This document shows positions 55,744 through 64,000 of a DNA stretch of 64,000 bases, in pieces. The stretch is taken from the NCBI GenBank assembly GCA_963775575.1, contig CAVZJG010000002.1:1612001-1676000 (forward strand), given 5' to 3'. The translations under genes were made by a program, and so were the position numbers. Origin of the DNA: Roseiarcus sp963775575. GTDB lineage: Bacteria; Pseudomonadota; Alphaproteobacteria; Rhizobiales; Beijerinckiaceae. Position 1 is the stretch's first letter; each line of letters begins with the position of its first letter. The notes below the pieces were generated by a model that worked only from the letters and a program-made list of their open reading frames with translations, was not told where the DNA came from and did no database searches.

Positions 55744-56937
55744 ATGACCAGTCAACATCGCCTTGTCGCCATTGTAACGGACGGCATGTTTCGCAAGAGT
55801 CTGTCCGCCATACGCTCTTTGGGCAAGGCGGGCTTCGCCGTGCACGTGACCGGCGATAGCTGGCTAACGGTAGGGTTCTGGTCGCGGTTCACCGCAAGGC
55901 GCGTTCTGGCTCCGGACGCGAAAGACGACCTGATCGGATTCAGTGAGGCCTTGACCGGTCATTTGCGCGGCCTTCAAGCGACTTCTCCGGTCGGCATGAA
56001 GCCTGTCCTGCTGCCCATGGAGGACGATACCTTCCAATTCGTCGTTGATAATGCCGAAGCGTTGCGGCCGTATGCCGACTTCATTGTACCTGACCCGACG
56101 GCCTTTAGAACGGGCATGGACAAGGCGGCAACAATGGCGCTCGCTGGCGGCCTAAACCTGCCACATCCTCGCACCGAAGTGGCCGACTCTGTTGAGAACC
56201 TCAGCGCCGCAATTGCCCGCATGTCACGCGGTGAATTTATCGTCAAACCTGCTCGAGGTTCCGGCTCGCGCGGCGTGCGATACAATTCATCGTTTAACGC
56301 CGCAGAAGCCGCGTCATATTTGCGGAATTTCGGCGCCGCTTTGGTCCAGGAGCAGATTCCCCCGGGAGGCGATGCGGTCGGCGTGTCCGTTCTGTTCGGT
56401 CCTGACGGCAGACGCCTCGCTCATTTCTGCCATAAGCGCCTTCGTCAGTTTCCAAATTCTGGCGGACCGAGCACGGACCGCATCGGCATCGCGGACGGTG
56501 CGTTGCTTGACATGTCGCTTGAGCTGCTGACGGCGATCGGGTGGAAGGGCGTCGCTATGGTCGAGTGGAAAATAGATCTGCGGACGGGCGCGCCGCAACT
56601 CATGGAAATCAATCCGCGTTTCTGGGGCAGTCTGGAATTGGCTGTGCGGTCGGGCGTGGACTTCCCGGCGCTGTATGCGCGGGCCGCCGCTGGCCAGGTC
56701 CAAGCGCCGCCCGAGCCCATCATCGGCGTCCGCTGCCGGTGGCTCATTCCGGGAGATATCCTGCGCTGGCTCACGGCCGACCGGAGGGAACGCGAGAGCT
56801 TGCGGACATTTTGCTCGGGCCTGCCCTGGCTGGCGGAGGAATGGGATAGCAAGGATTTGCGTGGCTTTCTTTCCTGTATTTTGTGCCAGGCCCTTGCGTT
56901 GCTGCGGCCGAAATATCGCAAGCTGCTGCGCCGATGA
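55744..56937 (+). CDS. ATP-grasp family ligase
   Basis: 397 residues. N-terminal pre-ATP-grasp domain, then the ATP-binding part with EFIVKPARGSGSRGVRYN (phosphate loop, about 165-182) and the metal-binding QLMEINPRFWGSLELAV. Enzymes of this type join a carboxylate to an amine or thiol via acyl phosphate and are frequent in natural-product and surface-glycan clusters. First gene of a tight unit; its stop overlaps the next start as ATGA. Substrates unknown. Confidence 0.9.
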   Translation: MTSQHRLVAIVTDGMFRKSLSAIRSLGKAGFAVHVTGDSWLTVGFWSRFTARRVLAPDAKDDLIGFSEALTGHLRGLQATSPVGMKPVLLPMEDDTFQFVVDNAEALRPYADFIVPDPTAFRTGMDKAATMALAGGLNLPHPRTEVADSVENLSAAIARMSRGEFIVKPARGSGSRGVRYNSSFNAAEAASYLRNFGAALVQEQIPPGGDAVGVSVLFGPDGRRLAHFCHKRLRQFPNSGGPSTDRIGIADGALLDMSLELLTAIGWKGVAMVEWKIDLRTGAPQLMEINPRFWGSLELAVRSGVDFPALYARAAAGQVQAPPEPIIGVRCRWLIPGDILRWLTADRRERESLRTFCSGLPWLAEEWDSKDLRGFLSCILCQALALLRPKYRKLLRR

Positions 56938-57689
56938 CAAAGCCCTATGGAACTGGCGTTAAGTGGGAGGCGATTGACGCCGTCATATTCGACGTTGATG
57001 GAGCGTTGTTCGATCACGTCGCGCTTCGGCGGCCGATGGCGGTCAGACTACTACGTAGCTTGCTTACTCGTCGTTTGCGTTGGCGAGAGCTACGAGCCGT
57101 GATGATGTTCCGGCGGGAGCGCGAACGCTTGGCTTTGACCGAGGCGGACAATATCGGCCGCCGGCAGTTTGAACGCGTCGCCGCAGCGACAGGAAGGTCT
57201 CGCAGCGAGATAGAGGCTGTCGTCACGCGCTGGATTTATCGCGAGCCGCTGTCCCTTGTCTCCCGCTTTGCCTTTCCGGATGTCGTTGGCTTCGTAGCGA
57301 GTCTGCATAGCCGCGGCATTCGCACTGGAGTATTCTCTGATTATCCGGCGACCGACAAATTGAAAGCCATGGGCGTAGCGGTCGAGGTCGTGCGCGACGC
57401 AACGGCGGCCGATGTCGGCCGCCTGAAGCCCAATCCGGATGGCTTCATTTGCGTCGCGCAATTGCTGGATGTGCGGCCGGAAAAGTGTCTCATCGTTGGC
57501 GACCGTGATGATCGCGACGGCGAAGCCGCAAGGCGAGGCGGGTTTGTGTTCTTGCAAAAAATCGCCGCCCGCTTGCGGCCAGGCGCGCGGGAGTTCGCCC
57601 GCTACTCTGAATTGATTTCCGAAATTGAGAGAATTCCGGCGCGATGGGGCGCGGGCGACACAAGTCTGGACAACAAGCGTCATGGGTGA
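56934..57689 (+). CDS. HAD-family hydrolase
   Basis: 251 residues. Motif I is DAVIFDVDGALFDH (Ala replaces the usual Thr after Gly), motif II VFSDYPATDK, motif III GRLKPNPDGF, motif IV LIVGDRDDRDGEAARRGGF: all catalytic residues present. C1-type cap. Probably a sugar- or lipid-phosphate phosphatase acting with its neighbours. Start chosen for the 4-bp overlap with the ATP-grasp gene. Confidence 0.9.
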   Translation: MTKPYGTGVKWEAIDAVIFDVDGALFDHVALRRPMAVRLLRSLLTRRLRWRELRAVMMFRRERERLALTEADNIGRRQFERVAAATGRSRSEIEAVVTRWIYREPLSLVSRFAFPDVVGFVASLHSRGIRTGVFSDYPATDKLKAMGVAVEVVRDATAADVGRLKPNPDGFICVAQLLDVRPEKCLIVGDRDDRDGEAARRGGFVFLQKIAARLRPGAREFARYSELISEIERIPARWGAGDTSLDNKRHG

Positions 57690-58500
57690 GTTGATCGCAA
57701 CCGCGCTGCCGGAGCCGAGCGCAGCGATATTTCTCCTCGCCCACCCGGACGACGAATTCGGCGTGTTCTTCGCGATCGAGCAGTCCGTCCGCCAGGGCGC
57801 CGAGGTTCTGTGTCTTTATTTCACCGATGGGGCCTTTCGCGGCCAGCGATCAAATCGGCGCGAGGCAGAGAGCCGCCATGTTCTGCGCCGTCTCGGCGTC
57901 CAACAGGAGAACGTGCACTTTATTGGCGGGCGCGCAGGATTTCGCGATGGCGAACTTCATGGCCGCCTCGACGACGCGTTGATGGCCGTCGCGGCCATCC
58001 TTGATCCATACCCTCATATCGACGCGATCTGCATGCACGCCTGGGAAGGCGGGCACCAGGATCACGACGCCGTTCACCTGATCGCCGCCGTCTATGCGGC
58101 CCGACGCGGCCTGTTGGGGGTCTGTCGGCAATTCATGCTTTATCGCGCGACCGACACGATGCTAAAGATGGCGTTGTGCGCCCCGCTCGCCGAGAATGGA
58201 ACGGTGCGCTCCGAGCCTATCCCGTGGGCCTCGCGCTTTCGCTATCTCGGTCTGTGCCTGAATTATCGATCGCAATGGAAGACTTTTTCGGTCCTGCTGC
58301 CGATGCTCGCCCTGTCCTACGCCGTCAAAGGGAGGCAAGAGACGCAAAGCCTGTCGCTCTTACGGCTTTCCGCGCGGCCGCACCCGGGCCCGCTGTTGTA
58401 CGAAAGGCGCGGGCGTGCGACCTACGATCGCTTCCGAGCGGCGGCCGACCAGTTCCTGCGATCAAGGATACCGGCGACTCCGATGGAGAAAGAGGGTTAA
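57682..58500 (+). CDS. PIG-L/LmbE-family deacetylase
   Basis: 272 residues. Zinc site of the PIG-L family: AHPDDE (H21, D23, D24 region) and GGHQDHDAVH (H125, D127, H128). These enzymes remove N-acetyl groups from GlcNAc-type glycolipids and related metabolites. Starts 8 bp inside the HAD gene, so translation is coupled. Together they point to an amino-sugar intermediate. Confidence 0.92.
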   Translation: MGELIATALPEPSAAIFLLAHPDDEFGVFFAIEQSVRQGAEVLCLYFTDGAFRGQRSNRREAESRHVLRRLGVQQENVHFIGGRAGFRDGELHGRLDDALMAVAAILDPYPHIDAICMHAWEGGHQDHDAVHLIAAVYAARRGLLGVCRQFMLYRATDTMLKMALCAPLAENGTVRSEPIPWASRFRYLGLCLNYRSQWKTFSVLLPMLALSYAVKGRQETQSLSLLRLSARPHPGPLLYERRGRATYDRFRAAADQFLRSRIPATPMEKEG

Positions 58501-58522
58501 ACGAAATGACAGTACCTCGCCA

Positions 58523-59410
58523 ATGACTCTGATGAAAGCCAAGCCAACACTTGAGAAATGTCCCGTCTGCGGTGGGCGATTTGCTCGCCTTCGCCATCAG
58601 TGGCTGTTCGTCTGCTCAAACTGCGGGCTTCTATCTTCAAACCTTGAGCCAGAAATACCAACCGAAGCCGGCCAGTCAATAATAAACGAGACGCGCCGGT
58701 CAGATGGTTTACGCGCCATCCGGACCCGCAACAATTCCCGTATCCTCGACTCGATCGGTGGCGCTCTAAATGGTGGCCGAAGACGTCTCCTTGACGTTGG
58801 CTCAGGCTTGGGATTTTTTCTCAAAAACGCTTCGGCGCGTGGTTTTCAAGTTACCGGGATCGAGCCCGACGCAAACGTCGTCAACGCGGCCCGAAAATCC
58901 GGGTTGGACGTTCGTCATGGCTATTTTCCCGATTGTATGGAGCCTGGGGAGCAGTTTGACGTAATTGTATTCAATGACGTCTTCGAGCACATTCCGAACA
59001 TCGACGCGGCGATGCGAGCTTGTGTGACCCATTTATCTCCCCGAGGAGTTCTTGTGCTGAACTGTCCAAACAAGAACGGTGTCTTTTATCGGATTTCGGA
59101 AATTCTTGACCGCATTGGCTGTCACGGAGCGTTCGATCGTGTGTGGCAACGCAACTTGCCTTCGCCGCATGTATGGTATTTTACGCCGTCTCAGCTGGCC
59201 AGGCTCGGCCGGCAGCATGGCCTTGAAGCTGTTTCCATAATAAAGCTCACACCGATAACGTTGCGCGGTATTTCGAACCGTATTTTCCACGTCGGCGAGC
59301 AGTCGAAAATCATCGGGGTTGCGGCAGTGATTGCAACTACGCTGATCGCGCCCTTCCTTTCAATTCTGCCTCGTGATATAGGCGTGGTCTTACTACGGAA
59401 GAACAATTGA
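58523..59410 (+). CDS. Zinc-ribbon SAM methyltransferase
   Basis: 295 residues. N-terminal zinc ribbon (C13, C16, C31, C34 in CPVCG and CSNCG) followed by a class I methyltransferase: motif I LLDVGSGLGFFLKNA, acidic GIEPDANVV, and FDVIVFNDVFEHI. This ribbon-plus-Methyltransf_11 build is common in sugar and lipid methyltransferases of surface-polysaccharide loci. GC falls sharply here compared with the three genes upstream. ATG at 58532 is possible. Confidence 0.88.
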   Translation: MTLMKAKPTLEKCPVCGGRFARLRHQWLFVCSNCGLLSSNLEPEIPTEAGQSIINETRRSDGLRAIRTRNNSRILDSIGGALNGGRRRLLDVGSGLGFFLKNASARGFQVTGIEPDANVVNAARKSGLDVRHGYFPDCMEPGEQFDVIVFNDVFEHIPNIDAAMRACVTHLSPRGVLVLNCPNKNGVFYRISEILDRIGCHGAFDRVWQRNLPSPHVWYFTPSQLARLGRQHGLEAVSIIKLTPITLRGISNRIFHVGEQSKIIGVAAVIATTLIAPFLSILPRDIGVVLLRKNN

Positions 59411-59411
59411 T

Positions 59412-59774
59412 ATGAGTGCGATTACGTATATAGCTGCGATATTGACGATGATATCACTCTCTATTGGGCAGGTGTTATTGAAAATACTCGCGTCAAAGCT
59501 CATTAATTCCGATTTTTCACTAAATTTTCGGAACGAGTTCTTAAGGATACTCTTGATCTCAGGTGGAATTGTTCTTACATATGGCGTCGTAACGGCATTA
59601 TGGCTGTTTGTCCTCAGATCGCTTGACCTTAGTCGTGCTTTTACGTTCGCGTCGCTAACCTTTGTCTTTGTCCCGCTGTTTTCTTTTCTCTTTCTCAATG
59701 AGCGCATTAGCGCGGGGACGTTGGCGGGTACGGGCTTTATCGTTGTTGGTATTTTGGTGTCGGCGCGATTTTAA
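59412..59774 (+). CDS. Small EamA/SMR-type flippase subunit
   Basis: 120 residues, four membrane helices (ITYIAAILTMISLSIGQVLL first, GTLAGTGFIVVGILVSARF last), with FLNERISAGTLAGTGFI like ArnE and other small multidrug-resistance-fold proteins. ArnE-like proteins flip undecaprenyl-phosphate sugars. Starts 1 bp after the methyltransferase stop. AT-rich. The flippase role is inferred from the neighbouring GtrB-like and GT-C-like genes. Confidence 0.82.
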   Translation: MSAITYIAAILTMISLSIGQVLLKILASKLINSDFSLNFRNEFLRILLISGGIVLTYGVVTALWLFVLRSLDLSRAFTFASLTFVFVPLFSFLFLNERISAGTLAGTGFIVVGILVSARF

Positions 59775-59810
59775 GTTGCTTGCATCCACGCCACGTAGAG
59801 CGTCCGAAGC

Positions 59811-60821
59811 TCAATAAGGAGCACTGTTAGAAGGAGAGTCTGGTCCTGCTGCTCCTAGAAGCATTTGCAAAGGCACCTTCGGGACCGCGGCGATATCGAA
59901 CGCAAGAAACCCGAGAATCATTTGCACGCCGACCAGGATCGGCAACCCGGCCAGCATGACCGTTCCCGCCGAGGCGGTGACGCCTTGGGCCCCCGCGCGC
60001 ACCCATTCGCTTACGCCGAACACGCCGCCGATCAGCAAGAGCAGCGTCCCCACGGCAAGTTCGAGCGAGCCGAGATTCATGTCGCGCAGGAAATATCGAT
60101 AAACGATCCGCTTGAAGAAATTGCGCATGTTCTTGTACAAGAATGGTCCGACGATTTTTCCGATCCGCAGGTTGCTGGTCTCCTCGCCATACGTGGCGCG
60201 GATCGGAACGTCGATGACGACCGCGCCGGCGATATTGAGACGAAACAGCAGGTCGGATTCGAAAAAGAAGCGCCGATCGATCTTGTCGAGCGGCAGCAAT
60301 TCGAGCGCGGCGCGATGGATCGCGGTGTAGCCGTTGGTCGGATCGAACATCGTCCAATAGCCGCTCGACAGCTTGGTCAGAAATGACAAGCCCGCGTTGC
60401 CGAACAGCCGCGCGGCCGGCATGCTGTGCAGGTCCTCGACGTTGAAGAACCGGTTGCCCTTGCTGAAGTCGGCGAGACGTTGAACGATCGGATGAATGAT
60501 GCGCGGCAGCATCGCGGGGTCCATCTGGCCGTCGCCGTCCATCTTGACGACGATGTCGCAACCGTCCGCCAAGGCGGCCCGATACCCTGTTATGACCGCG
60601 CCCCCGACGCCCTGATTGACGGCGTGGCGCAGCACTTTGACGTGGGGTGGAAAAGCGCTCCGTTCGACGAGGTCGCCGCTGCCGTCGGGACACTTGTCGT
60701 CGATCACGTAAACGGCGTCGACTTTGTCAAGCACGCCGGTCACCACGTCGACGATGTGGCGCGTGACACGATAGCTGGGGATGACGACGGCCACGCGCAT
60801 GGGGCTCTGCGGTAATTCCAT
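59811..60821 (-). CDS. GtrB/DPM1-like GT2 glycosyltransferase
   Basis: 336 residues. GT-A domain with VAVVIPSYRVTRHIVDVV, YVIDDKCPDGSGD and the metal-binding VVKMDGDGQMDP, followed by amphipathic YKNMRNFFKRIVYRYFLRD and two C-terminal membrane helices (LAVGTLLLLIGGVFGVSEW; VMLAGLPILVGVQMILGF). This is the layout of polyprenol-phosphate glycosyltransferases such as GtrB, which load a sugar on undecaprenyl phosphate. Converges on the small flippase gene (36 bp). ATG at 60800 (MRVAVV) is an alternative start. Confidence 0.9.
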   Translation of the reverse strand: MELPQSPMRVAVVIPSYRVTRHIVDVVTGVLDKVDAVYVIDDKCPDGSGDLVERSAFPPHVKVLRHAVNQGVGGAVITGYRAALADGCDIVVKMDGDGQMDPAMLPRIIHPIVQRLADFSKGNRFFNVEDLHSMPAARLFGNAGLSFLTKLSSGYWTMFDPTNGYTAIHRAALELLPLDKIDRRFFFESDLLFRLNIAGAVVIDVPIRATYGEETSNLRIGKIVGPFLYKNMRNFFKRIVYRYFLRDMNLGSLELAVGTLLLLIGGVFGVSEWVRAGAQGVTASAGTVMLAGLPILVGVQMILGFLAFDIAAVPKVPLQMLLGAAGPDSPSNSAPY

Positions 60822-61070
60822 GTCTCCTGTCCCGCCGCGATCTAAACCTTAGCGATGTCGAGAGGGCTTGCCCCGACTGGCGACGGCCCCAAGCGTTTGA
60901 TTCTCACCACGAGTTGCAATCGACAGAGAGCGCCCCAGCCAATACCGCAAAAGCACGTGTCGCGGCAATCAGGAAAACGTCAACGTCGCGCATGACCCGA
61001 TCGCTACGGATGACGACGGCGACTCGCATGGATTTCCGGTGCAATTCCGTGTCTCCGGTCCAGCCGCGAT

Positions 61071-63077
61071 CTAGACCTTCGGGGCGTCGAGAGGAGTCGC
61101 CGGCGACGCTTCTTGGGTCGCGAGGGCGCTGACGCCCGCATAGAAGGCGATCAGCGAAAGGCCGATCAGCACGACCGGATATTCATATCGAAGATCCTGC
61201 GAACCAATCAGCGGGACCAGCGAAGCCACGTTCAGAAAAACCGGCGCCAGGGGAAGCAGCAGAGTCGGGCGCATGCCCCGCAGCGCCGCCATCGCCACGA
61301 AGGCCAGCAGCGCCAGCATCATCGTCGCCGGCCGCCAGAAAATCGCGCATCGCGCCGGCGTCGCACTCGACCATTGGGAGACGCGGTCGAGCGCCGCTTT
61401 CACGTTCTGATTCGCCTGTATCGTCATGTCCCAGGGGTGCGATTCTCCCGGGGCTTTGTAGATCCCGTACGGAAAGTGTTCGGCCCAGAGCGGCGACAAA
61501 CGCCAGTTGAGGGAGTTCACGCAAATGAAGTGACGCAGGGCCGTCGAGGGATGCGATAGCGCTTCGCGTAGCGCCGGCCCGGCCAATGAAGCATCGAGTC
61601 GATCGTTGTGGACGCCAGGCGCAAAGACTAGCGGATCGACTTGAAGACAACCATAGCGGCTCTTCCATTCGGCAAGCGGAAGAATTCCGTCCATTTTGGT
61701 TGTCGTCGCCTCGTCGAGCGGCTGCCCGTCAGCCGCCATCGCAGCCAGGAGATGCATGGGAACAAAACCCCCAACTTGGCGACCAACCCCCGGAATCCCC
61801 AGCGCCGGAAGGAGCGCGATCGACCAGAGGAGGGGAAGAACGACGCCCGCCGACATCAGGAGAGCGATGCCCCGGCCGCGAAGAATATGGCGATAGGCGA
61901 TTCCCACCAGCAGGGCGACGCCCAGCGTGACGATGACGCCGTTGTGGCGGAGCGTCGCGGCCAAGAAGAGCGTCGCGGCGACGCCGGCCATATAGGAGCG
62001 GCGTCCGGCGATGGCGCCGTTGGTCCGGACCAGCGCCAGCATCAGCGTCGTGAGCGCGCAGAGCGCGATCGAAAAGGGGATGTCCTTCCAGAAGACAGTC
62101 GACAGAAGCGCGACCGCTGGCGACAGCGGGGTGACGATCGCCGCCGTCCAAACCAATGCGCGGGCGATGCGCCAGGATGAGAGTTCCTGACACAGAAACC
62201 CGATTGACGCCGCGAGAGCGATGATCTGCAAGACCATCGACCATCCGATCGACCCGAGCAGCGCGCCGATGCCGCCGACCAGGACGGTGTCGATCACCGG
62301 GTGGCCATTCGAAAAGGCGCCGGTGTGTAGCTGATTCCACTGAACAACCGAATCGAGAGACATCTGCGCCGGCCATGTCCCGGCGAGGACGAAGCCGAAG
62401 ACGATCAGCGACGGCAGCATGAAGAGCAGGACATCGCGGCCCTGGGCGTTCGTCGAGCCTCCCGGAGGCAGGCGGCGCAACAGCGGGGGGCCGCCGAGGA
62501 GCAACGCCGCCAGCGCCGCGGTCCAGACGGCGAGCCAGCGCAGAAAAGCGGAGTTCGGCCTGGCGCTCGCGGCCTTGCCCGGAAAATCGGACAGCGGGAC
62601 GGCGAGGGCCGTCGTCGGCTCCGGCGAATAGAGATCATAGTCGCGGGTCTCTCCATTGATCTCGACCCTGACCTTTCCCGACCAACGATGGCGGTCGAAG
62701 AGAAACCCGTCCTCGGGCCTCAGGACTCCGTGAAAGGAGATCGTCGCGGGCTGGTTGCGATAAGACACCAACGTTTGGCCCCGCTGCTCCCAGCCGAGCG
62801 GCGGGGTGCTCGACGCGACGAAGGCGCTTAGGTCAATGCGGATCGGAAAGCCGGCGATCCAGACCTCGCTTGCAACCGCATCCGCGCTCTTCTCGCCCAG
62901 CGCGGTGATGGCGATATCGTAGGTCTCGCCGCTTCGCCAGGGTGAAATCGGCCAGGCGACGACGCCGATGAAGGCCAGAACAAAGGCGGCGGCGAGCGAC
63001 AAGAGCGGTCGTTGTAGCGAAAGCGACGATCCGTGCGGCAATCTGCTCCCCAGGCGACAATTGGCCTTTGACGTCAT
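61071..63077 (-). CDS. Large GT-C-like membrane protein
   Basis: 668 residues from the ATG at 63077. One helix, a periplasmic beta domain (about 50-190), then roughly ten to eleven helices. A first-loop string with W and acidic residues (MSLDSVVQWNQLHTGAFSNG followed by HP) and FWKDIPFSIALCALTTLML recall polyprenol-dependent glycosyltransferases of the GT-C fold and uncharacterised DUF6020-type proteins. It could be the acceptor-side transferase for the GtrB-like gene downstream (249 bp away, same strand). Exact family not certain. Confidence 0.7.
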   Translation of the reverse strand: MTSKANCRLGSRLPHGSSLSLQRPLLSLAAAFVLAFIGVVAWPISPWRSGETYDIAITALGEKSADAVASEVWIAGFPIRIDLSAFVASSTPPLGWEQRGQTLVSYRNQPATISFHGVLRPEDGFLFDRHRWSGKVRVEINGETRDYDLYSPEPTTALAVPLSDFPGKAASARPNSAFLRWLAVWTAALAALLLGGPPLLRRLPPGGSTNAQGRDVLLFMLPSLIVFGFVLAGTWPAQMSLDSVVQWNQLHTGAFSNGHPVIDTVLVGGIGALLGSIGWSMVLQIIALAASIGFLCQELSSWRIARALVWTAAIVTPLSPAVALLSTVFWKDIPFSIALCALTTLMLALVRTNGAIAGRRSYMAGVAATLFLAATLRHNGVIVTLGVALLVGIAYRHILRGRGIALLMSAGVVLPLLWSIALLPALGIPGVGRQVGGFVPMHLLAAMAADGQPLDEATTTKMDGILPLAEWKSRYGCLQVDPLVFAPGVHNDRLDASLAGPALREALSHPSTALRHFICVNSLNWRLSPLWAEHFPYGIYKAPGESHPWDMTIQANQNVKAALDRVSQWSSATPARCAIFWRPATMMLALLAFVAMAALRGMRPTLLLPLAPVFLNVASLVPLIGSQDLRYEYPVVLIGLSLIAFYAGVSALATQEASPATPLDAPKV

Positions 63078-63222
63078 TCTTATCGCCACGGCAAGGCGCG
63101 ACGCCACGTCGTCGTTTCGCGTAGCGCGTCCGACCTGGATTGTCCAATACGCCCGCGGCCAAGCAGTAATTCCAAATCGGCCTCCCTCATTGATTTCAGG
63201 CTCCAATCTGCTTTTCGATTTC

Positions 63223-63231
63223 GGGGGGGGG
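63223..63231. other. G9 homopolymer tract
   Basis: Nine consecutive G on the plus strand, about 145 bp upstream of the GT-C-like gene and next to the IS66 remnant. With the T8G9 tract at 26566 it is one of only two such runs that I noticed. Confidence 0.5.
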
Positions 63232-63242
63232 CGGTTTTGAGG

Positions 63243-63470
63243 GCAACTACCCGCTGTCATCGGGCCCTGATTGGGCTGTACGCGCGGCGCGGGTTGCCGG
63301 CCGGGAGGTCACAGGGCGGTGATTTCGAGGGGGTCTGGAAAGGACCTGCGCCCGCCAGGCGCGCGGTATCGACGGCGGTGCGCACGCCGGCCTCGAAGTC
63401 GGCGGCCCATTTGGCGCGGTAGCCGTTGGCGACCTTGCGCTGAATGACACAGGGGCGTAGCGCGCGCTCG
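63243..63470 (-). pseudogene. IS66 remnant, transposase 3' end
   Basis: Matches one end of the IS66 element at 30765: the terminal CAACTACCC, the linker GGGTTGCCGG and the last 60 or so codons of the transposase, ending homology at 63470 (GCGCGCTCG). The stop region has lost bases (GATTTCGAGGGGGTCTGG against GATTTCGAGGAGGGTCTGG), so it is dead. Points to an older IS66 invasion of the locus. Confidence 0.75.
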
Positions 63471-63540
63471 CAAGCGGCGGAGCCAACAAAACTTCGGCTT
63501 TCCGCGGCGCGGCTGGACCTTCGCGCCGCCCGTTCGCGCT

Positions 63541-63954
63541 TCAGCGCTTGGCGAGCGCGTCGCGGATCTGGGTCAGCAGCGCGACTTCCTCGCTCGGCGG
63601 CGGAGGAACGGCGGGCGCGGCGGGCACCGCCCGCTTCATCGTGTTGATCGCCTTGACGACGACGAACAGCGCCGCGGCGACGATGAGGAATTGGATGACG
63701 CTGGTGACGAAGTCGCCGTAGGCGAGCACGCCGCCCTGCTTGCGCGCGTCGACGAGGTTGGTCGCGGTCACCGCGCTGGAAAGGGGGAGAAAATAGTTGG
63801 AGAAATCCGCCTTGCCGAAAATGCCGATGATCGGCATGACGATCCCGTCGACCAGCGAACCGACGAGCTTGTTGAACGCCGCGCCGACGACCACCGCCAC
63901 CGCGAGGTCGATGACGTTGCCCCGCATCGCGAAGTCCCTGAATTCCTTAAGCAT
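63541..63954 (-). CDS. mscL: Large-conductance mechanosensitive channel
   Basis: 137 residues, normal length. Opens under membrane tension to protect against osmotic downshock; pentamer in the inner membrane. N-terminal FRDFAMRGNVIDLAVAVVVG and GAAFNKLVGSLVDGIVMPII form the gate helix TM1; TM2 is VIQFLIVAAALFVVVKAIN; the C-terminal helix follows a Pro/Ala linker. Confidence 0.95.
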   Translation of the reverse strand: MLKEFRDFAMRGNVIDLAVAVVVGAAFNKLVGSLVDGIVMPIIGIFGKADFSNYFLPLSSAVTATNLVDARKQGGVLAYGDFVTSVIQFLIVAAALFVVVKAINTMKRAVPAAPAVPPPPSEEVALLTQIRDALAKR

Positions 63955-64000
63955 GTCGCCTCCCGAAAAATCGCGCCGCCTCGGCCGCGCCCAAGCGGAA

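Overview
The window looks like a piece of a high-GC alphaproteobacterial chromosome, most probably of the order Hyphomicrobiales (Rhizobiales; a Methylocystaceae/Beijerinckiaceae-type organism is my guess, not proven). The reasons are a SAM-II riboswitch in front of metZ, the long-form dcd, the pgsA-moaD-moaE and cytochrome c/kdsB/pheA gene orders, alphaproteobacterial REP-like palindromes and strong GC bias in third codon positions. No replication origin, rRNA or CRISPR array was seen.

Layout. 0-5 kb: two tandem 2-oxoglutarate oxygenases, then a 3.1 kb islet (GT2 glycosyltransferase, decayed FkbM methyltransferase, palindromic repeats) lying between two tRNA-Gly(CCC) copies, one of which has damaged stems. 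5-11 kb: housekeeping genes (dcd, SAM-II riboswitch-metZ, a TetR-like regulator, proC). 11-13 kb: two toxin-antitoxin modules of the BrnT/BrnA type, the second with a frameshifted toxin. 13-20 kb: urease ureC and fused ureAB, separated from ureD by a divergent EamA exporter and an ArnT-like glycosyltransferase; ureEFG are absent. 20-26 kb: O-antigen-ligase-like protein, ABC exporter, LysE exporter, cytochrome c, kdsB and pheA.

26-40 kb is an accessory island of lower GC: a secreted TPR/ankyrin protein behind a T8G9 tract, three nearly identical 1945-bp IS1634-type elements (each with a 5-bp target duplication), an IS3-type element into which an IS66 and one of the IS1634 copies have jumped, four small secreted proteins of unknown function, several long hairpins and two copies of a dispersed non-coding repeat. 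One repeat copy is split by an IS and the other serves as the empty-site control.

40-55 kb returns to core genes (upp, pgsA, moaD, moaE, amn, ridA, class I fumarase, citE-like lyase) with three items of note: a membrane 2TM-NUDIX protein resembling CBASS effectors, broken by an IS1595 element; a HigA-like antitoxin without a visible toxin; and an operon joining a divergent NRAMP transporter, a 64-residue membrane protein and a soluble PRC/MgtE-N/CBS protein. 55-63 kb is a cell-surface or lipid-glycan cluster: ATP-grasp, HAD, PIG-L deacetylase, zinc-ribbon methyltransferase and small flippase in one tight unit, facing a GtrB-like polyprenol glycosyltransferase and a large GT-C-like membrane protein. 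The window ends with an IS66 remnant and mscL.
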